Part shown: positions 9,615 to 19,167 of the stretch, piece after piece
Position numbering within the stretch: position 1 is the first letter of the stretch
Layout: each line of letters begins with the position of its first letter
NCBI RefSeq assembly: GCF_002803155.1
Contig: NZ_NNBP01000002.1
Coordinates: 434,001-498,000 of the forward strand
DNA from: Streptomyces sp. CB02959
Lineage (GTDB): Bacteria; Actinomycetota; Actinomycetes; Streptomycetales; Streptomycetaceae
DNA length: 64,000 nt
Direction of reading: 5' to 3'
Notes under the pieces: generated by a model
Databases searched by the model: none
What the model was told of the DNA's origin: nothing
What the model saw: the letters and a program-made list of their open reading frames with translations, nothing else
Translations under genes and position numbers: made by a program

Positions 9615-10886
9615 CTACGCCTGGCGTGACAGGTCGGCCACCAAGAGATCGAGGGTGGCCTCCTCGTGGAGCGCGATGCCGAGGGCGGTCATGGCAGGGG
9701 CGAGATCCGGGTCCCAAGCTGCGCTGACAGGCGAGCCGTCGAGCGCCAGTTGAGGGATGCCCTCAGACTGACTGCGCGCGGCCAGGTGTTCGTAATCCGC
9801 GGCCCCCATACGCCACGACACAGCTTCGTAGCGGCGGATGACCCGGTTGGCCAGAGCCACCCCTGGCCAGTCGAAGTCGCCGTGGTAGGCGAAGCGGCAG
9901 CCCGTGGCGGCGAGGGCGTCAAGAAGAGTGAAGACCACCGTGGCGGCGCTGCCGGACGTGCACACCAGGGGCTGCGCGCAGGCCGCGTCCGCTGCGGCTT
10001 CCACCACGCGTGGATTCTCACAGATGCGGACGAGCGTTCCGGTGGGGAGTTGCAGCCGCAGAGCGTGCAGGTCACGCGGCGTGAGGTGGGCTTCGGCGTG
10101 ATGCTCGGCTCGCTCCCGTAGGGCACGCTCCCGCCAGCCCTCGCCGTCGGGTCGCAGCCCGTAGGTCAGCACCGTGCTGGAGACCTCGTCCGGCGTGACG
10201 GATACCTGCCGCCACAGGGCGCGTCGACCGGCCGCGTCGTCGGGGAACCCGGTGCCATGGGCAAGGGCGACGCCGCGTTGGACGAGGCGTGCGAGCCAGG
10301 TGCCGTCGTCCAAGCCGTGAGCGGAGCCGGTCGCCATGGCGGCGAGTTCTCCTCGACCGAGTACGCCGTCGCGCGGGGGCCCTAGGAGAGTGGTGAGGAC
10401 GTGGACCGCCTGCTGGAGTGTCCCCATGGCCGCTTCGGGCGACACTCCTCTCGGAACACCGGCGCGACGCAACAGGTCGTACCACCGCCGGGGCCATTCC
10501 TGGTCGGCGAGCGGTGAGGCGTCCAGCGACATGGCGAGGGACGACCACACCTGCTCCCGCCGTGCCGCCACGTCCGCGCGGGCGGCACGTCGGTCGGTGA
10601 GTGGCGGGCCGAGTTCCTCCAGGGTTTGTCTGAGGCCGAGTCCGGCGGCCGAGGCCCTCAGCCGTGCGTCGAGCATGTCGAGCCGCACGGTCACGGTCGG
10701 CCCTGTGAGGGGTTTCCCCAGCAGAAGGGACAGGTCGTTGCGTTCCTGTGCGTTCATCGCGGTCAGCCGGAGCGAACCCGTGGCCTGTACGCCGTTGCTC
10801 TCCAGGCGCTTGCGTACCCCCTCCCAGAGTCGGTTGAGTCCAGGTCCCGTCAGCCAGTCACGCGTTGCGTCGGGCAGCCCGCTCAT
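9615..10886 (-). CDS. jetD: Wadjet nuclease subunit JetD (TIGR02679 / DUF2399 family)
   Basis: 423 residues. C-terminal Toprim-like nuclease domain with the acidic DxD in HGDFDWPG (Asp337, Asp339) and the conserved HEEATLD near the end; the N-terminal part is the DUF3323-type arm. In known Wadjet systems JetD is the topoisomerase-VI-like endonuclease that cuts closed circular DNA after the JetABC motor has extruded it. Its ATG overlaps the jetC stop by 4 bp; last gene of the four-gene operon. Family assignment is from sequence pattern and gene order. Confidence 0.88.
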   Translation of the reverse strand: MSGLPDATRDWLTGPGLNRLWEGVRKRLESNGVQATGSLRLTAMNAQERNDLSLLLGKPLTGPTVTVRLDMLDARLRASAAGLGLRQTLEELGPPLTDRRAARADVAARREQVWSSLAMSLDASPLADQEWPRRWYDLLRRAGVPRGVSPEAAMGTLQQAVHVLTTLLGPPRDGVLGRGELAAMATGSAHGLDDGTWLARLVQRGVALAHGTGFPDDAAGRRALWRQVSVTPDEVSSTVLTYGLRPDGEGWRERALRERAEHHAEAHLTPRDLHALRLQLPTGTLVRICENPRVVEAAADAACAQPLVCTSGSAATVVFTLLDALAATGCRFAYHGDFDWPGVALANRVIRRYEAVSWRMGAADYEHLAARSQSEGIPQLALDGSPVSAAWDPDLAPAMTALGIALHEEATLDLLVADLSRQA

Positions 10887-13800
10887 ACGGACACCAGGCG
10901 CCGGTGCCGACCGTTCCAGGTGTAGTGCAGAGTGGCCACCCCGCGCACATGGGGGTCACGGAGGCACTCGTAGATGTGCAGGGACGGAACTTCGGGCCAG
11001 TTGCCCATGAGCCGCTCGCTGGTGAGGACGAAGTCGAGATCGAGGTCGACGAGGATTCGGCCAAGTCGTCCATGGGTGGGTTCGTCGACCTTCGCGAAGG
11101 CGTCGTCCAAGAGGATCAACCGCGGCGCGTGCGGTGCTGACTCGGCGAGACTGCTGAAGTGGGCGGCAGCCGCGGCGAAGAGCACGAGGTAGGAGAGCAC
11201 CCGCTGCTCGCCCTGGCTGAGCCCGGTCCGGCCGGTCAGTTTTCGACGACGGCCCGGGGCCGCGTCCTCGACCACGAAGGTGTGAAAACGGAACCAGTCG
11301 CGGTAATCCAACGCGGTCCGCAGATGGGCGGTGTAACCGGCTGACGGGTCGGCACGACGAGCGTCCTCGATCCGGCGTTGCAGTACCTCGCGCAGCTGCT
11401 CAGTCTGCTCGCGTGTCCTGAGGCTTGATGGACTGCGCAGCAACTCGACGGCCGCGCGTACGTCCGCGTCCACGTCTTCGTCCAGCTTCCATAGCAGCTC
11501 GACACCGAGGCCGTGGGATGTGCGTACGGTCCGCAGGGTGTTGTTGAGCGCCGCGACCAGATTCGCCGCGGTGATGACCTGAGCCGAGAGGTGATCGCCC
11601 AGTTCTCCGGTCAGGAACCGCTGAAACACCTCACGTTCGCGCTCGGTGAGCCGTCCCCGGGCCTCCGCGGCCTGGACCGCGATCCGCTCGCCCACGGCCG
11701 CGACGTCATGGGACCCGTGGTCGTCGACCAGGCGGCACACCTTGATCCCGTCGCGTTCTTCAAGCTGTGCGTCGAATCCGCCGGCCAGTTGGTCGCGCAG
11801 CTCGGTGTGGCGGTTGAGCAGGGTGCTGTCCGACACTTCGCCCTTCGGGCGGCCGAGGGCCTGTTCTACTGCGTCGGCGAGTGCCCGCAGTGCTCGCAGA
11901 CGGGTGCGGACGTCCGTGCCGGGATCGTCCGACACGTATTCGGGCAGTGAGGGCCGGTCAAGGCTGGCGCCGCGGACCACCTCGGGTCGGCTGAGAGCAC
12001 CACGAAGTGCGCTGCCGGTGTCGATGACCGTCGTCTCCTGGTCCGCCAGGTTTCCGCGCAGGCGCTTCTCGTCCTCTTCCGCGCGCACGCGCAGGTCGTG
12101 GAGTTCGTCGCGGGCTCGTTGTGCGCCGGGGAGGGCACGGACGGCGTTCGTGATGCGCTGCTTGGCCTCCTGCTCGCGGGTGAGGATCTCTTCCTCGGAC
12201 GAACCGATGGCCTGCTCGCGGGTGTGCAGGTCCTGCTCCGCGGTGCGCAGTCCGGCGAGACGGAGCCGGTAGCTCTCGTCCGCGGCCAGGCGATCTTCTC
12301 GCGCGCGTCCGTACCGATCGGCATCGGTCTGGTTGGCGCCGAGCCGCTCGCCCGTGCTGCTGACGGCCCTGCGCAGATGACCGATACCGGTAAGCAGGGC
12401 AGCCAGCCCGGTGCGTACGCGGTCCAGGGCGGCGGGGTCGCCGGGCAGGTTGTGGGCCGTCGCGGTGGCATGCGCCTCGGCACGCGCTGATACGGCGAGA
12501 GCGCGGGCCTCCTCTGCCAGCCGTGCCGCCCGGGTCGCCTTGACGGTCAGGTCACGCAGCGTCCTCTCCGCTGAATGGGTCCTGCTCCAGGCGTCCGCGA
12601 GACTCCGTGCCCGGGGGAAGTTCCGTTCCGCGAGCGTGAGCGCCCGGCGCATGGCATCCGCTACGACGAGCTCCTCGCGGATGCCGGCCAGCCGCTGTTC
12701 TGTCTGCGCGATCCGTTCCTCCAGCTCGGCGAGGCTGCGCCGCCGCGTCTCTGCGCGTACTGCGGCTCCCACGTACTCGGCGTCGCCCTTGTCATGACGG
12801 CCGCCGAGCACGCCCAGACGCCAACTTCCGTCGTGACAAACCGTGTTGTGGGCGGAAGTCTCCTGTGCTGGTGCGAGTGCAATGCTGGCCAGCAGGCGCC
12901 CCACCTGGTCGGCGGTCACACCGCACCCCGGTTCAGGGGCCGGACGCAGGACCGAGGCGAGAGTCGGCCCGTCCGACAGCACGGGACCGGGCCGCAGGAC
13001 GGTGTCCCGGGTGCGGGGATCGAGAAGGACACCGTCCGCGCCTACCCACGCGTCCAGGATTCCACTGGCCTCCAAGGCTCCTTCCAGACCGGCCCGGTCG
13101 GCCGGAACAAGGGCATCCGCGAAGTCCACGAGCCGGTAGAACGGCGCTCCTTTGCCCGGCGTCCTTTCGGCGACGCGATGGTGCGGGGCCGGCGGCTCAG
13201 GATCGGTCGTCTGCTCCCAGTCCCGTTTCTGCTCCGTCAGGTGGTCCAGATCCTTGCTGAGCTGGCTGACATCGAGCGCCAGGGCGTCCCGGCGTCCGGT
13301 GAGTTCTTCGCCGTACGGCTCCAAAGCGGCTTGAGCGGTTCGCCACGCCTGGCTGTCGATGTCGGGCGGTAGCGTGCGGTCCGCGAACGGTGCGTCGGCA
13401 GAGCTCTCGCAGCTGACCGAGGTGTGGACGGCATCCAGTGGCGGGCAGTTGGGACCCAGCGCAGTCCGCGAGTGCGTCGCCCACTCGGCGACTTGGCGGG
13501 CGTAGGCGCCGCTCTCCTCAGCGACCCTCTGATGGCTGCCGTCGAGATGACCGGCGGCCTCTTCCGCTTCGCCCTCCAGCCGTTCCCGCTCGGCATCGGC
13601 CTGAGCCGCCCCGGCCCGGGCCTCGTCTGCCCCTGAAAAGAGGCGGGTCACCTCCTGGGCCATCCGGGCCCGGTTTCTCGCGACCGCCTCACCGTCCGCC
13701 AACTGGTTCTGCCAGGTCCGCAGCCCTTCCTGCGTCGTGACCGGGTCCACGCGGGCCACCGATCTGTGCCTTACGGTGCGTGCCTCCCCGTCCGGAGTCG

Positions 13801-15121
13801 TCAACTCAGTCTCCGTGGCCTGGGCGAGAACCGTGCGCGGCAGGGCCACCGCCGCGCCGAGATGGCCGGTGGGAAGCCCGGTCTTCTCCGCCTGTGTCAC
13901 AAGCTCCCGGTGTTCTGATCCCAACTCGGCCAGCCGGCTTCCGATGTGTTCGATCCCTTCGGCCAGCCGTTCTGCTGAGCTCTCCTCTGCATCATGTGCG
14001 TTTCGCAGGGTGGTGAACGCAGCCACAGCGGCGGTATGCAGAGCCTCCACCGTGCCACGACGCTCCGATAGTTCGCGCAGACTGCGGTAGGCATGACTGG
14101 CATGCAGGGCGGCCAGGTCGGTCCGGGCAGCCTGTTCCTCTTCACGCAGGGTCTCCAGACGGCCATCCGACTCGCCCTCCTGCGTCCTCAGGTCGCTCGT
14201 CCGCTGTGCGGCGTCTCCGGCCGCCCGGCGCCGCTGTGCGAGGACACCCAGCTCGTGCCCGACTCTCTGCGCGGAGGTACGCAGGACGCCGGACAAGTAG
14301 CCGCGGTAACTGGTGAGGAAGGTGCGCAGCGCCGCGTCGGTGCGCTCCAGGCGGCCGAGTTCGTCTCGTACGGCGTCGAGGTCGTGGAGGTTGCGCGCCA
14401 CCTTCTCGACCACGTCCTCGTCGAGCCCTGGCAAGGTTTCGCTGAGCAGGGAGGCCAGGCCCCCGTGTTCGATGCGGTCCCCGACCGTCGGACGCCTTAG
14501 CCGGTGGAGGAGCTGGGTGAGGTTGCGGTAGCGCGTCGGGTCGGCGATGCCGAAAAGCTCGCGGGCCACACGGGAGCGGTGCACTACCGCACGGTCGGTC
14601 GCGTTGTCGGAGCCGACGATCTCTTTCAGCCGGTCGACCGACAGCGGCTTACCTGCCTCGACCAGATGCAGGTCCTCACCGATCCGCAGTGGGGTGACGA
14701 AGAACGTCGGCAGCGCCCTCTGCATCGACTTCGAGGCACGGATGGCGGCACCGAGCGTCAGGTGGCGGTGGCCGCCGTCGTCTGCCGTGCCCCGGAACTC
14801 CACCCACAGATACCCGAGACGGTTGGTCTGCTCGAATCCGTCCAGCATCAGCCAGGCAAGCGTGGTGCGGCCGGTGCCTGTCGCGTCCAGTGCCCGGGAG
14901 TCGCCGTCCAGAAGATAGGGAAGCAGCATCTCCAGGGCCTTGGACTTGCCCGCGCCGTTCTTGCCACGCAGCAGCAGCCGTCCGTCGCCGAAGGAGAACT
15001 CCTGCTCGTCGTACTGCCAGACGTTCTGGATGCCCGCCCGGTGCAGCCGGAAGCGGGTGCCGATGGTCGTCGCGGAGCCGGAACGCGGCAGCGGAACGAG
15101 GCCACGCGCATCGGTGGTCAT
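10883..15121 (-). CDS. jetC: Wadjet SMC-like ATPase JetC (TIGR02680 family)
   Basis: 1412-residue SMC/MukB-like ATPase. Walker A GKNGAGKS at residues 53-60, long charged coiled-coil arms in the middle interrupted by a hinge-like region, ABC signature LSQGEQ near the end, and Walker B RLILLDDAFAKVDE (Asp-Asp at 1339-1340). It is the DNA-translocating, loop-extruding engine of the Wadjet anti-plasmid complex. Overlaps jetB and jetD by 4 bp each (ATGA), so the complex is made stoichiometrically from one transcript. Confidence 0.92.
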   Translation of the reverse strand: MTTDARGLVPLPRSGSATTIGTRFRLHRAGIQNVWQYDEQEFSFGDGRLLLRGKNGAGKSKALEMLLPYLLDGDSRALDATGTGRTTLAWLMLDGFEQTNRLGYLWVEFRGTADDGGHRHLTLGAAIRASKSMQRALPTFFVTPLRIGEDLHLVEAGKPLSVDRLKEIVGSDNATDRAVVHRSRVARELFGIADPTRYRNLTQLLHRLRRPTVGDRIEHGGLASLLSETLPGLDEDVVEKVARNLHDLDAVRDELGRLERTDAALRTFLTSYRGYLSGVLRTSAQRVGHELGVLAQRRRAAGDAAQRTSDLRTQEGESDGRLETLREEEQAARTDLAALHASHAYRSLRELSERRGTVEALHTAAVAAFTTLRNAHDAEESSAERLAEGIEHIGSRLAELGSEHRELVTQAEKTGLPTGHLGAAVALPRTVLAQATETELTTPDGEARTVRHRSVARVDPVTTQEGLRTWQNQLADGEAVARNRARMAQEVTRLFSGADEARAGAAQADAERERLEGEAEEAAGHLDGSHQRVAEESGAYARQVAEWATHSRTALGPNCPPLDAVHTSVSCESSADAPFADRTLPPDIDSQAWRTAQAALEPYGEELTGRRDALALDVSQLSKDLDHLTEQKRDWEQTTDPEPPAPHHRVAERTPGKGAPFYRLVDFADALVPADRAGLEGALEASGILDAWVGADGVLLDPRTRDTVLRPGPVLSDGPTLASVLRPAPEPGCGVTADQVGRLLASIALAPAQETSAHNTVCHDGSWRLGVLGGRHDKGDAEYVGAAVRAETRRRSLAELEERIAQTEQRLAGIREELVVADAMRRALTLAERNFPRARSLADAWSRTHSAERTLRDLTVKATRAARLAEEARALAVSARAEAHATATAHNLPGDPAALDRVRTGLAALLTGIGHLRRAVSSTGERLGANQTDADRYGRAREDRLAADESYRLRLAGLRTAEQDLHTREQAIGSSEEEILTREQEAKQRITNAVRALPGAQRARDELHDLRVRAEEDEKRLRGNLADQETTVIDTGSALRGALSRPEVVRGASLDRPSLPEYVSDDPGTDVRTRLRALRALADAVEQALGRPKGEVSDSTLLNRHTELRDQLAGGFDAQLEERDGIKVCRLVDDHGSHDVAAVGERIAVQAAEARGRLTEREREVFQRFLTGELGDHLSAQVITAANLVAALNNTLRTVRTSHGLGVELLWKLDEDVDADVRAAVELLRSPSSLRTREQTEQLREVLQRRIEDARRADPSAGYTAHLRTALDYRDWFRFHTFVVEDAAPGRRRKLTGRTGLSQGEQRVLSYLVLFAAAAAHFSSLAESAPHAPRLILLDDAFAKVDEPTHGRLGRILVDLDLDFVLTSERLMGNWPEVPSLHIYECLRDPHVRGVATLHYTWNGRHRRLVSV

Positions 15122-16443
15122 AGCGGTAACTCCTCTTGAACGCCCGTGCCTTTGTCAGATGCGGTGGCCGGGCGCACGGTGACGTGGGTGGCGTAGCGGG
15201 CCGCTGCAGCCAGCAGCACCCAGCCGCCCCCGGCAGGCCGTGCGCCATGGGCATCGGTCACCGTGCGGCCTTCCGGCGCTTCTTCGACGTATCCCTGCGG
15301 CAGTCCTTCTCCCTCAGCGCGCAGCCGGCCGGCACGGGCCATCAGCCGCATGCGGACCAGCAGGTCCAGCACTGCCTCTCGCAGGGAAGATAGGTCCTCC
15401 AGGTAGCCACGTTGCCAGTTGCTGCGCTGCCCGTACTCGGCGATCAGCCCGGCCAGCACCTCATCCACCAAGCCGTCCGGGACAGCCACCCCGATCACGA
15501 GCGTCCCGCCCGTCGCCGGATGCCCCGGCTCCTGCGGTCGAAGCCGTTCCACGAGCCGTACCGCCAGTAGCAGCGCCGCTTGTGCGACAGTCCCGGTGCC
15601 CGGCAGGTGCAGATCTGTCAGCTCCTCCTCAGGGTCCACCAGCGCCACGCCCTCGGCACGGATCTCCATTTCCAGACCCAGGAGTTCGGAGAAAGCCTGG
15701 GCTTCCCGGCGCTGCCGGGTGCGCAGCCAGTCGCGCTCGGCGTCGGTGAGCTCGTCGAGGTGGACGACGGGTGTCTCGACGAGCATCCGGCGCACATAGG
15801 TGCGAGGTCCGCCGAACCCCGGGTCCGCTGCTCGCTGAACCAGCTCGGCGCCGTCCCGGGCTTGTGCGAGTGGGCCGGCGACGACCACGCGTGCCAGTTC
15901 GCGATCCACCGTGATCAACGCTTCCCCGCCCGCTTCCTGCGCGATCGCGGCCACCTGGCCCTCGGTCTCGATGAGCACGCCCCAATCGACCAACTGCCGC
16001 AGAGCCGCGACCAGGGTCCGCTTCCCAGCTACCCGACCCGTCTCCTCCAGCTCGATCCCTGCGTCGGCCGCGGCGGCCCTGATGTCGGCGACCAGCTGCG
16101 ATAGCAGCATCTGCTCGGGAGCGGTCACGAGCACGGACAGGGCCAGCGCGAGGCAGGCGTACGTGTGTGGGGTGAAGGGGGTGCCGGTGGAGCGCTCCAA
16201 CCGGTGTCCCGAGCCCGCCCCCAGCCCCGCTTTGAACAGCCGGGCGTATGAGCTGTCGACCAGCAGGCGGTAGCCGAGAACCTGCTGAAACCGTTTGCCC
16301 AGCCAGTCGGCGTGCCTGCGGATCAGAGGGAAGAGGTCGGCATGGGGGCCGTCCGACGCCACCAGGGGGTGGGCAAGGAGCAGTCGGGCGGCGCTGCGGC
16401 GCTCGGCGGCCAGAGCCACGTCGTGAGTCGAGGGAAGGGTCAT
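15118..16443 (-). CDS. jetB: Wadjet subunit JetB (TIGR02678 / DUF2398 family)
   Basis: 441 residues, with no catalytic motif that I can see. It matches the TIGR02678 pattern: an N-terminal MTLPSTHDVALAAERRSAARLLLAHPLV, a central FTPHTYACLALALSVLV segment and winged-helix-like C-terminal half. In Wadjet complexes JetB is the KITE-like (MukE-like) subunit that bridges the kleisin and the SMC ATPase. Overlaps jetA (ATGA at 16440-16443) and jetC (15118-15121). Confidence 0.85.
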   Translation of the reverse strand: MTLPSTHDVALAAERRSAARLLLAHPLVASDGPHADLFPLIRRHADWLGKRFQQVLGYRLLVDSSYARLFKAGLGAGSGHRLERSTGTPFTPHTYACLALALSVLVTAPEQMLLSQLVADIRAAAADAGIELEETGRVAGKRTLVAALRQLVDWGVLIETEGQVAAIAQEAGGEALITVDRELARVVVAGPLAQARDGAELVQRAADPGFGGPRTYVRRMLVETPVVHLDELTDAERDWLRTRQRREAQAFSELLGLEMEIRAEGVALVDPEEELTDLHLPGTGTVAQAALLLAVRLVERLRPQEPGHPATGGTLVIGVAVPDGLVDEVLAGLIAEYGQRSNWQRGYLEDLSSLREAVLDLLVRMRLMARAGRLRAEGEGLPQGYVEEAPEGRTVTDAHGARPAGGGWVLLAAAARYATHVTVRPATASDKGTGVQEELPL

Positions 16444-18062
16444 GACACGCTCACCTTCGCTTCGCCTCCACCCGCGACGGAGATACCAGCGATGTCCAGC
16501 TCCAGGCCGTCCAGCAGCAGGTCGCCGTCGGCCGAGTGCAGCACCGTCTGTGTGCCCTCGGTTCGGCGCACGGTTAGCCGGATGCCCAGTTCGGCGTCCT
16601 CGCTGTGCGCCGAGCCCAGGTCGAAGCTCGCCGTCCCCACCCCGCCCGCATCGGCGCGACTCCTGAGTTGGGCGTTTCCGAGTGCCGTGGCCAGCAGCTC
16701 CAGGAGCAGCCCGAGCGCCGCCGACGTGAGGTGCACCTCAGCGAACCGGCCGGAGGCGCTGCGCAGTTCGTCCGCAGCCGCTGCCCTGGCTGCCGCCCGC
16801 TGACGGGCGGCCTCCCGAAGCCGCCGCTTCTGCGCAGAGTGGTCCTCCACCGCGGACGTCCGGCCCCGCTGGGCGCGGCTGCCCCTTTCACGCAGGGCCA
16901 CGGGAACCTCGACCACCGGCCCGGTCCACCAGCTCGTGTAGGCGGGCACCACCTCGTCGGTGGCAGGAGGTATGCCCAGATGACGGGCGCCGTACAGTCC
17001 GAACGCGGCGACGGCGATGTCGTGTGCGTCCTGCGGCGCCGCTTCGTCGAACCAGCGGGCCAGCCGCAGCAGATCCTTGCGCCGGGACATCTCCCCGGCG
17101 GCCGACCGCAGCATCCGCTTGGCGTTGGCGAGTAACGACTGCAACGCGCGCAGCGTGGCGTCCCGTAGTTGGTCGACCTGGCTGCCCTGACCGTCGGCGT
17201 CGCTGAACCAGCCGCGCAGACCCTCCCAGTCCGCGAGCTCGCGGCCCCGGCTGCGCTGGACTCGGACCTCCAGGCGGTCTTCGCCCTGCGCTGAGAGCCC
17301 GGTGAGCCCCTGGGCGTGGGCGTCCAGGCGGTCCAGCAGGGCCGGGATGTGCGGCCACAGGGTGTCCAGCGTCGCCGAGATGCGGGGCGCGCGGAACGCT
17401 ACGTCCTCTGTGATCGCCTCGACGTAGTCCAGGAGCAGTTCCTTGAAGCCCTGGTACTCGGCGCCGTCCAGGTCGTAGCGGGACAGCACTTGGCCGAGGT
17501 AGGCGTAGAAGTCGCGTATGGAGTCTGCGAATTCGGTGAACTGCACGAACAACGTACTGATCCGCTCCAGACCGTCCTGGGGCTCGATGCCGCCCGGTAC
17601 GGTCACGAGGCCGGCCAGCTCCCGCAGTCCGCGCTCGACCAGTGCCAGCAGTTCGTTGCTCACCTCACGGGCCGCGTCGGCCTCGGCCAGGACACCATCA
17701 GCGTCCCGCTGGATGCGTTCGCCCAGTTTCGACAGCTGGTAGCGAGAGCGGGAACGCTGGTACTCGCTGATGCTGGACGCCTTCACCGTGTGACTGCTGC
17801 GCAGCAGGTTTCCCCACTGCACCAGCTGTTCCAGCCGGACCGTGAGAGTGTCGGCGTCGAGCCCTGCAGCAGAACCATCGGCCTGGCGCAGCTTCGCCAT
17901 GATGTCCGGGACGGCAAGATCCGCCAGCAGCGTTCCACAGAAGACCCGCATGATCGCGATGTGCTCCAGCCGCTCAGGCGCACTGAGGTAGGTGTACGCG
18001 TTCAGCCGCCGGCGTGCCTCCTCGTCGGTGTCCTGCGCTGCGTCGGATGTGGATCCCCCCAT
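16440..18062 (-). CDS. jetA: Wadjet kleisin-like subunit JetA (TIGR02677 / DUF2397 family)
   Basis: 540 residues from the ATG at 18062 (MGGSTSDAAQDTDEEARRR); a longer frame upstream lacks a convincing ribosome site. Conserved start of the TIGR02677 family is visible: YTYLSAPERLEHIAIMRVF. JetA is the kleisin (MukF-like) of the complex. First gene of a four-gene operon whose order and overlaps (A-B-C-D) match the TIGR02677-02680 cassette. The operon's own promoter should lie in 18063-18130, where I see no clear -35/-10. Confidence 0.86.
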   Translation of the reverse strand: MGGSTSDAAQDTDEEARRRLNAYTYLSAPERLEHIAIMRVFCGTLLADLAVPDIMAKLRQADGSAAGLDADTLTVRLEQLVQWGNLLRSSHTVKASSISEYQRSRSRYQLSKLGERIQRDADGVLAEADAAREVSNELLALVERGLRELAGLVTVPGGIEPQDGLERISTLFVQFTEFADSIRDFYAYLGQVLSRYDLDGAEYQGFKELLLDYVEAITEDVAFRAPRISATLDTLWPHIPALLDRLDAHAQGLTGLSAQGEDRLEVRVQRSRGRELADWEGLRGWFSDADGQGSQVDQLRDATLRALQSLLANAKRMLRSAAGEMSRRKDLLRLARWFDEAAPQDAHDIAVAAFGLYGARHLGIPPATDEVVPAYTSWWTGPVVEVPVALRERGSRAQRGRTSAVEDHSAQKRRLREAARQRAAARAAAADELRSASGRFAEVHLTSAALGLLLELLATALGNAQLRSRADAGGVGTASFDLGSAHSEDAELGIRLTVRRTEGTQTVLHSADGDLLLDGLELDIAGISVAGGGEAKVSVS

Positions 18063-18139
18063 GCGCGCGAGGTTACGCGGCCCATGGGGCCGCCGCCGTT
18101 GTGTGGCCGAAAATGCCACGGATACGTGCCAGACAACGG

Positions 18140-18300
18140 CTCGGTCTCGTCAACGAACCGCTGTCCCGGACAGCGAAAGCACCCGCGCCAAGCTGAAACG
18201 CCTGATCAAACTCGGCATCCTCACCGAACCCGACACCGGCAAGGCGACTTCACTCGTCGGCAGCAGCCGACCAAGCCCCGCCACCAGGAGCCCTGCCCCA
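18140..18300 (+). pseudogene. winged-helix C-terminal remnant
   Basis: One frame reads SESTRAKLKRLIKLGILTEPD, a segment that resembles the end of winged-helix proteins commonly found with actinomycete transposable elements, after which the reading becomes low-quality. No start codon, and the flanks are out of frame. It marks the upstream edge of the Wadjet island as debris. The family identification is weak. Confidence 0.3.
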
Positions 18301-18399
18301 CCCTCACCTCGAAACGGACATCAACCCACGAACCGCCCTCCGGGGCGACCTCGGAACCACTCAAGAGTCACGAAAGGCCCTCTCACCGGCTTCGTCGCA

Positions 18400-19067
18400 G
18401 GCGGATGTTCTGGGTCCAGGCGTTCGTCCCGCCATTCGGCGTGGTCTTGCAGGCGGTGGCGTAGCAGCGCCAGACCCAGGTGCCGTTCTGCAACGACGTC
18501 CGTGACGAGCTCGGTGGCTCGCAGTCGGAAGTCGTCTGGATGCTCGCCGCCTCCGGCACCGGAACCCTCCTGGCCGCCCTCGTCCTGCCCCGCGTCCTCG
18601 ACCGGATCGCCGCCTGCGCCGTCATGATGACCGGCGCAGGCGTCCTGGTCGGCGGCACGACCGCCGCGGTCACTCTCATCGCGACCGGCCTCACCGCATG
18701 GACCGGTACGGCGGTCACCTGGACCGTGATCGGCATCGGCATCGGCATGGCACTGATCATCACCCCGACCGGCAGGGCCCTGCGCGCCTCCGTCGGACGC
18801 GTCGCGATCCCCGAGGTGTTCGCGGCCCGGCTCTCTCTGTCGTATCCAGCCCGGCTGATCGCCTATCCCATCGCGGGATGGCTCGGCACGAACGCCGGCT
18901 TCACGCTCGCCTGGTCCGTCCTCGCGGCCCCCGCCGGCGCGGGAGCGGCCTTCGCCCTCCTCCTGCGGCCGTGCCACGACGGACAAGGAGCCGTCACCGC
19001 ACCCGTGCCCCTTCCTGCCGGACGCGCAACCGGCAGGGATCGACCCACCCCCACCAAGGCCGCATGA
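18400..19067 (+). pseudogene. MFS transporter remnant
   Basis: The last ~190 codons read as the second half of a major facilitator transporter: DVRDELGGSQSEVVWML, then several hydrophobic helices (ALVLPRVLDRIAACAVMM, GIGIGMALIITPTGRALR, ARLIAYPIAGWLG). A preceding hydrophobic piece, FWVQAFVPPFGVVLQ, is in another frame and stops at 18464, and no first half exists. So this gene is both truncated and frameshifted. It is not the same transporter as the fragment at 8963-9429. Confidence 0.6.
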
Positions 19068-19132
19068 ATTGCCGAACGTGAAGGCCGTCAGGGGGGTTGG
19101 CGTTGCGGGCTCGCGTCCCTAACGTAGAGCGG

Positions 19133-19153
19133 AACATGAGTCCTGCTCACATT
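19133..19153. promoter_or_regulatory. 21-bp TetR operator, copy 1
   Basis: AACATGAG-TCCTG-CTCACATT fits the shared palindrome AACRTGAG-N5-CTCAYRTT. It ends just 1 bp before the AAGGA ribosome site of the dipeptidase gene. Two more copies occur at 21307-21327 and 25362-25382, always in the same position relative to a start codon. Confidence 0.75.
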
Positions 19154-19167
19154 TAAGGACCTACGCG

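Noticed and set aside
18140..19067. Complete insertion sequence at the upstream edge of the Wadjet operon
   Set aside because: No transposase catalytic domain and no terminal inverted repeats found; only a winged-helix-like fragment and a transporter remnant.
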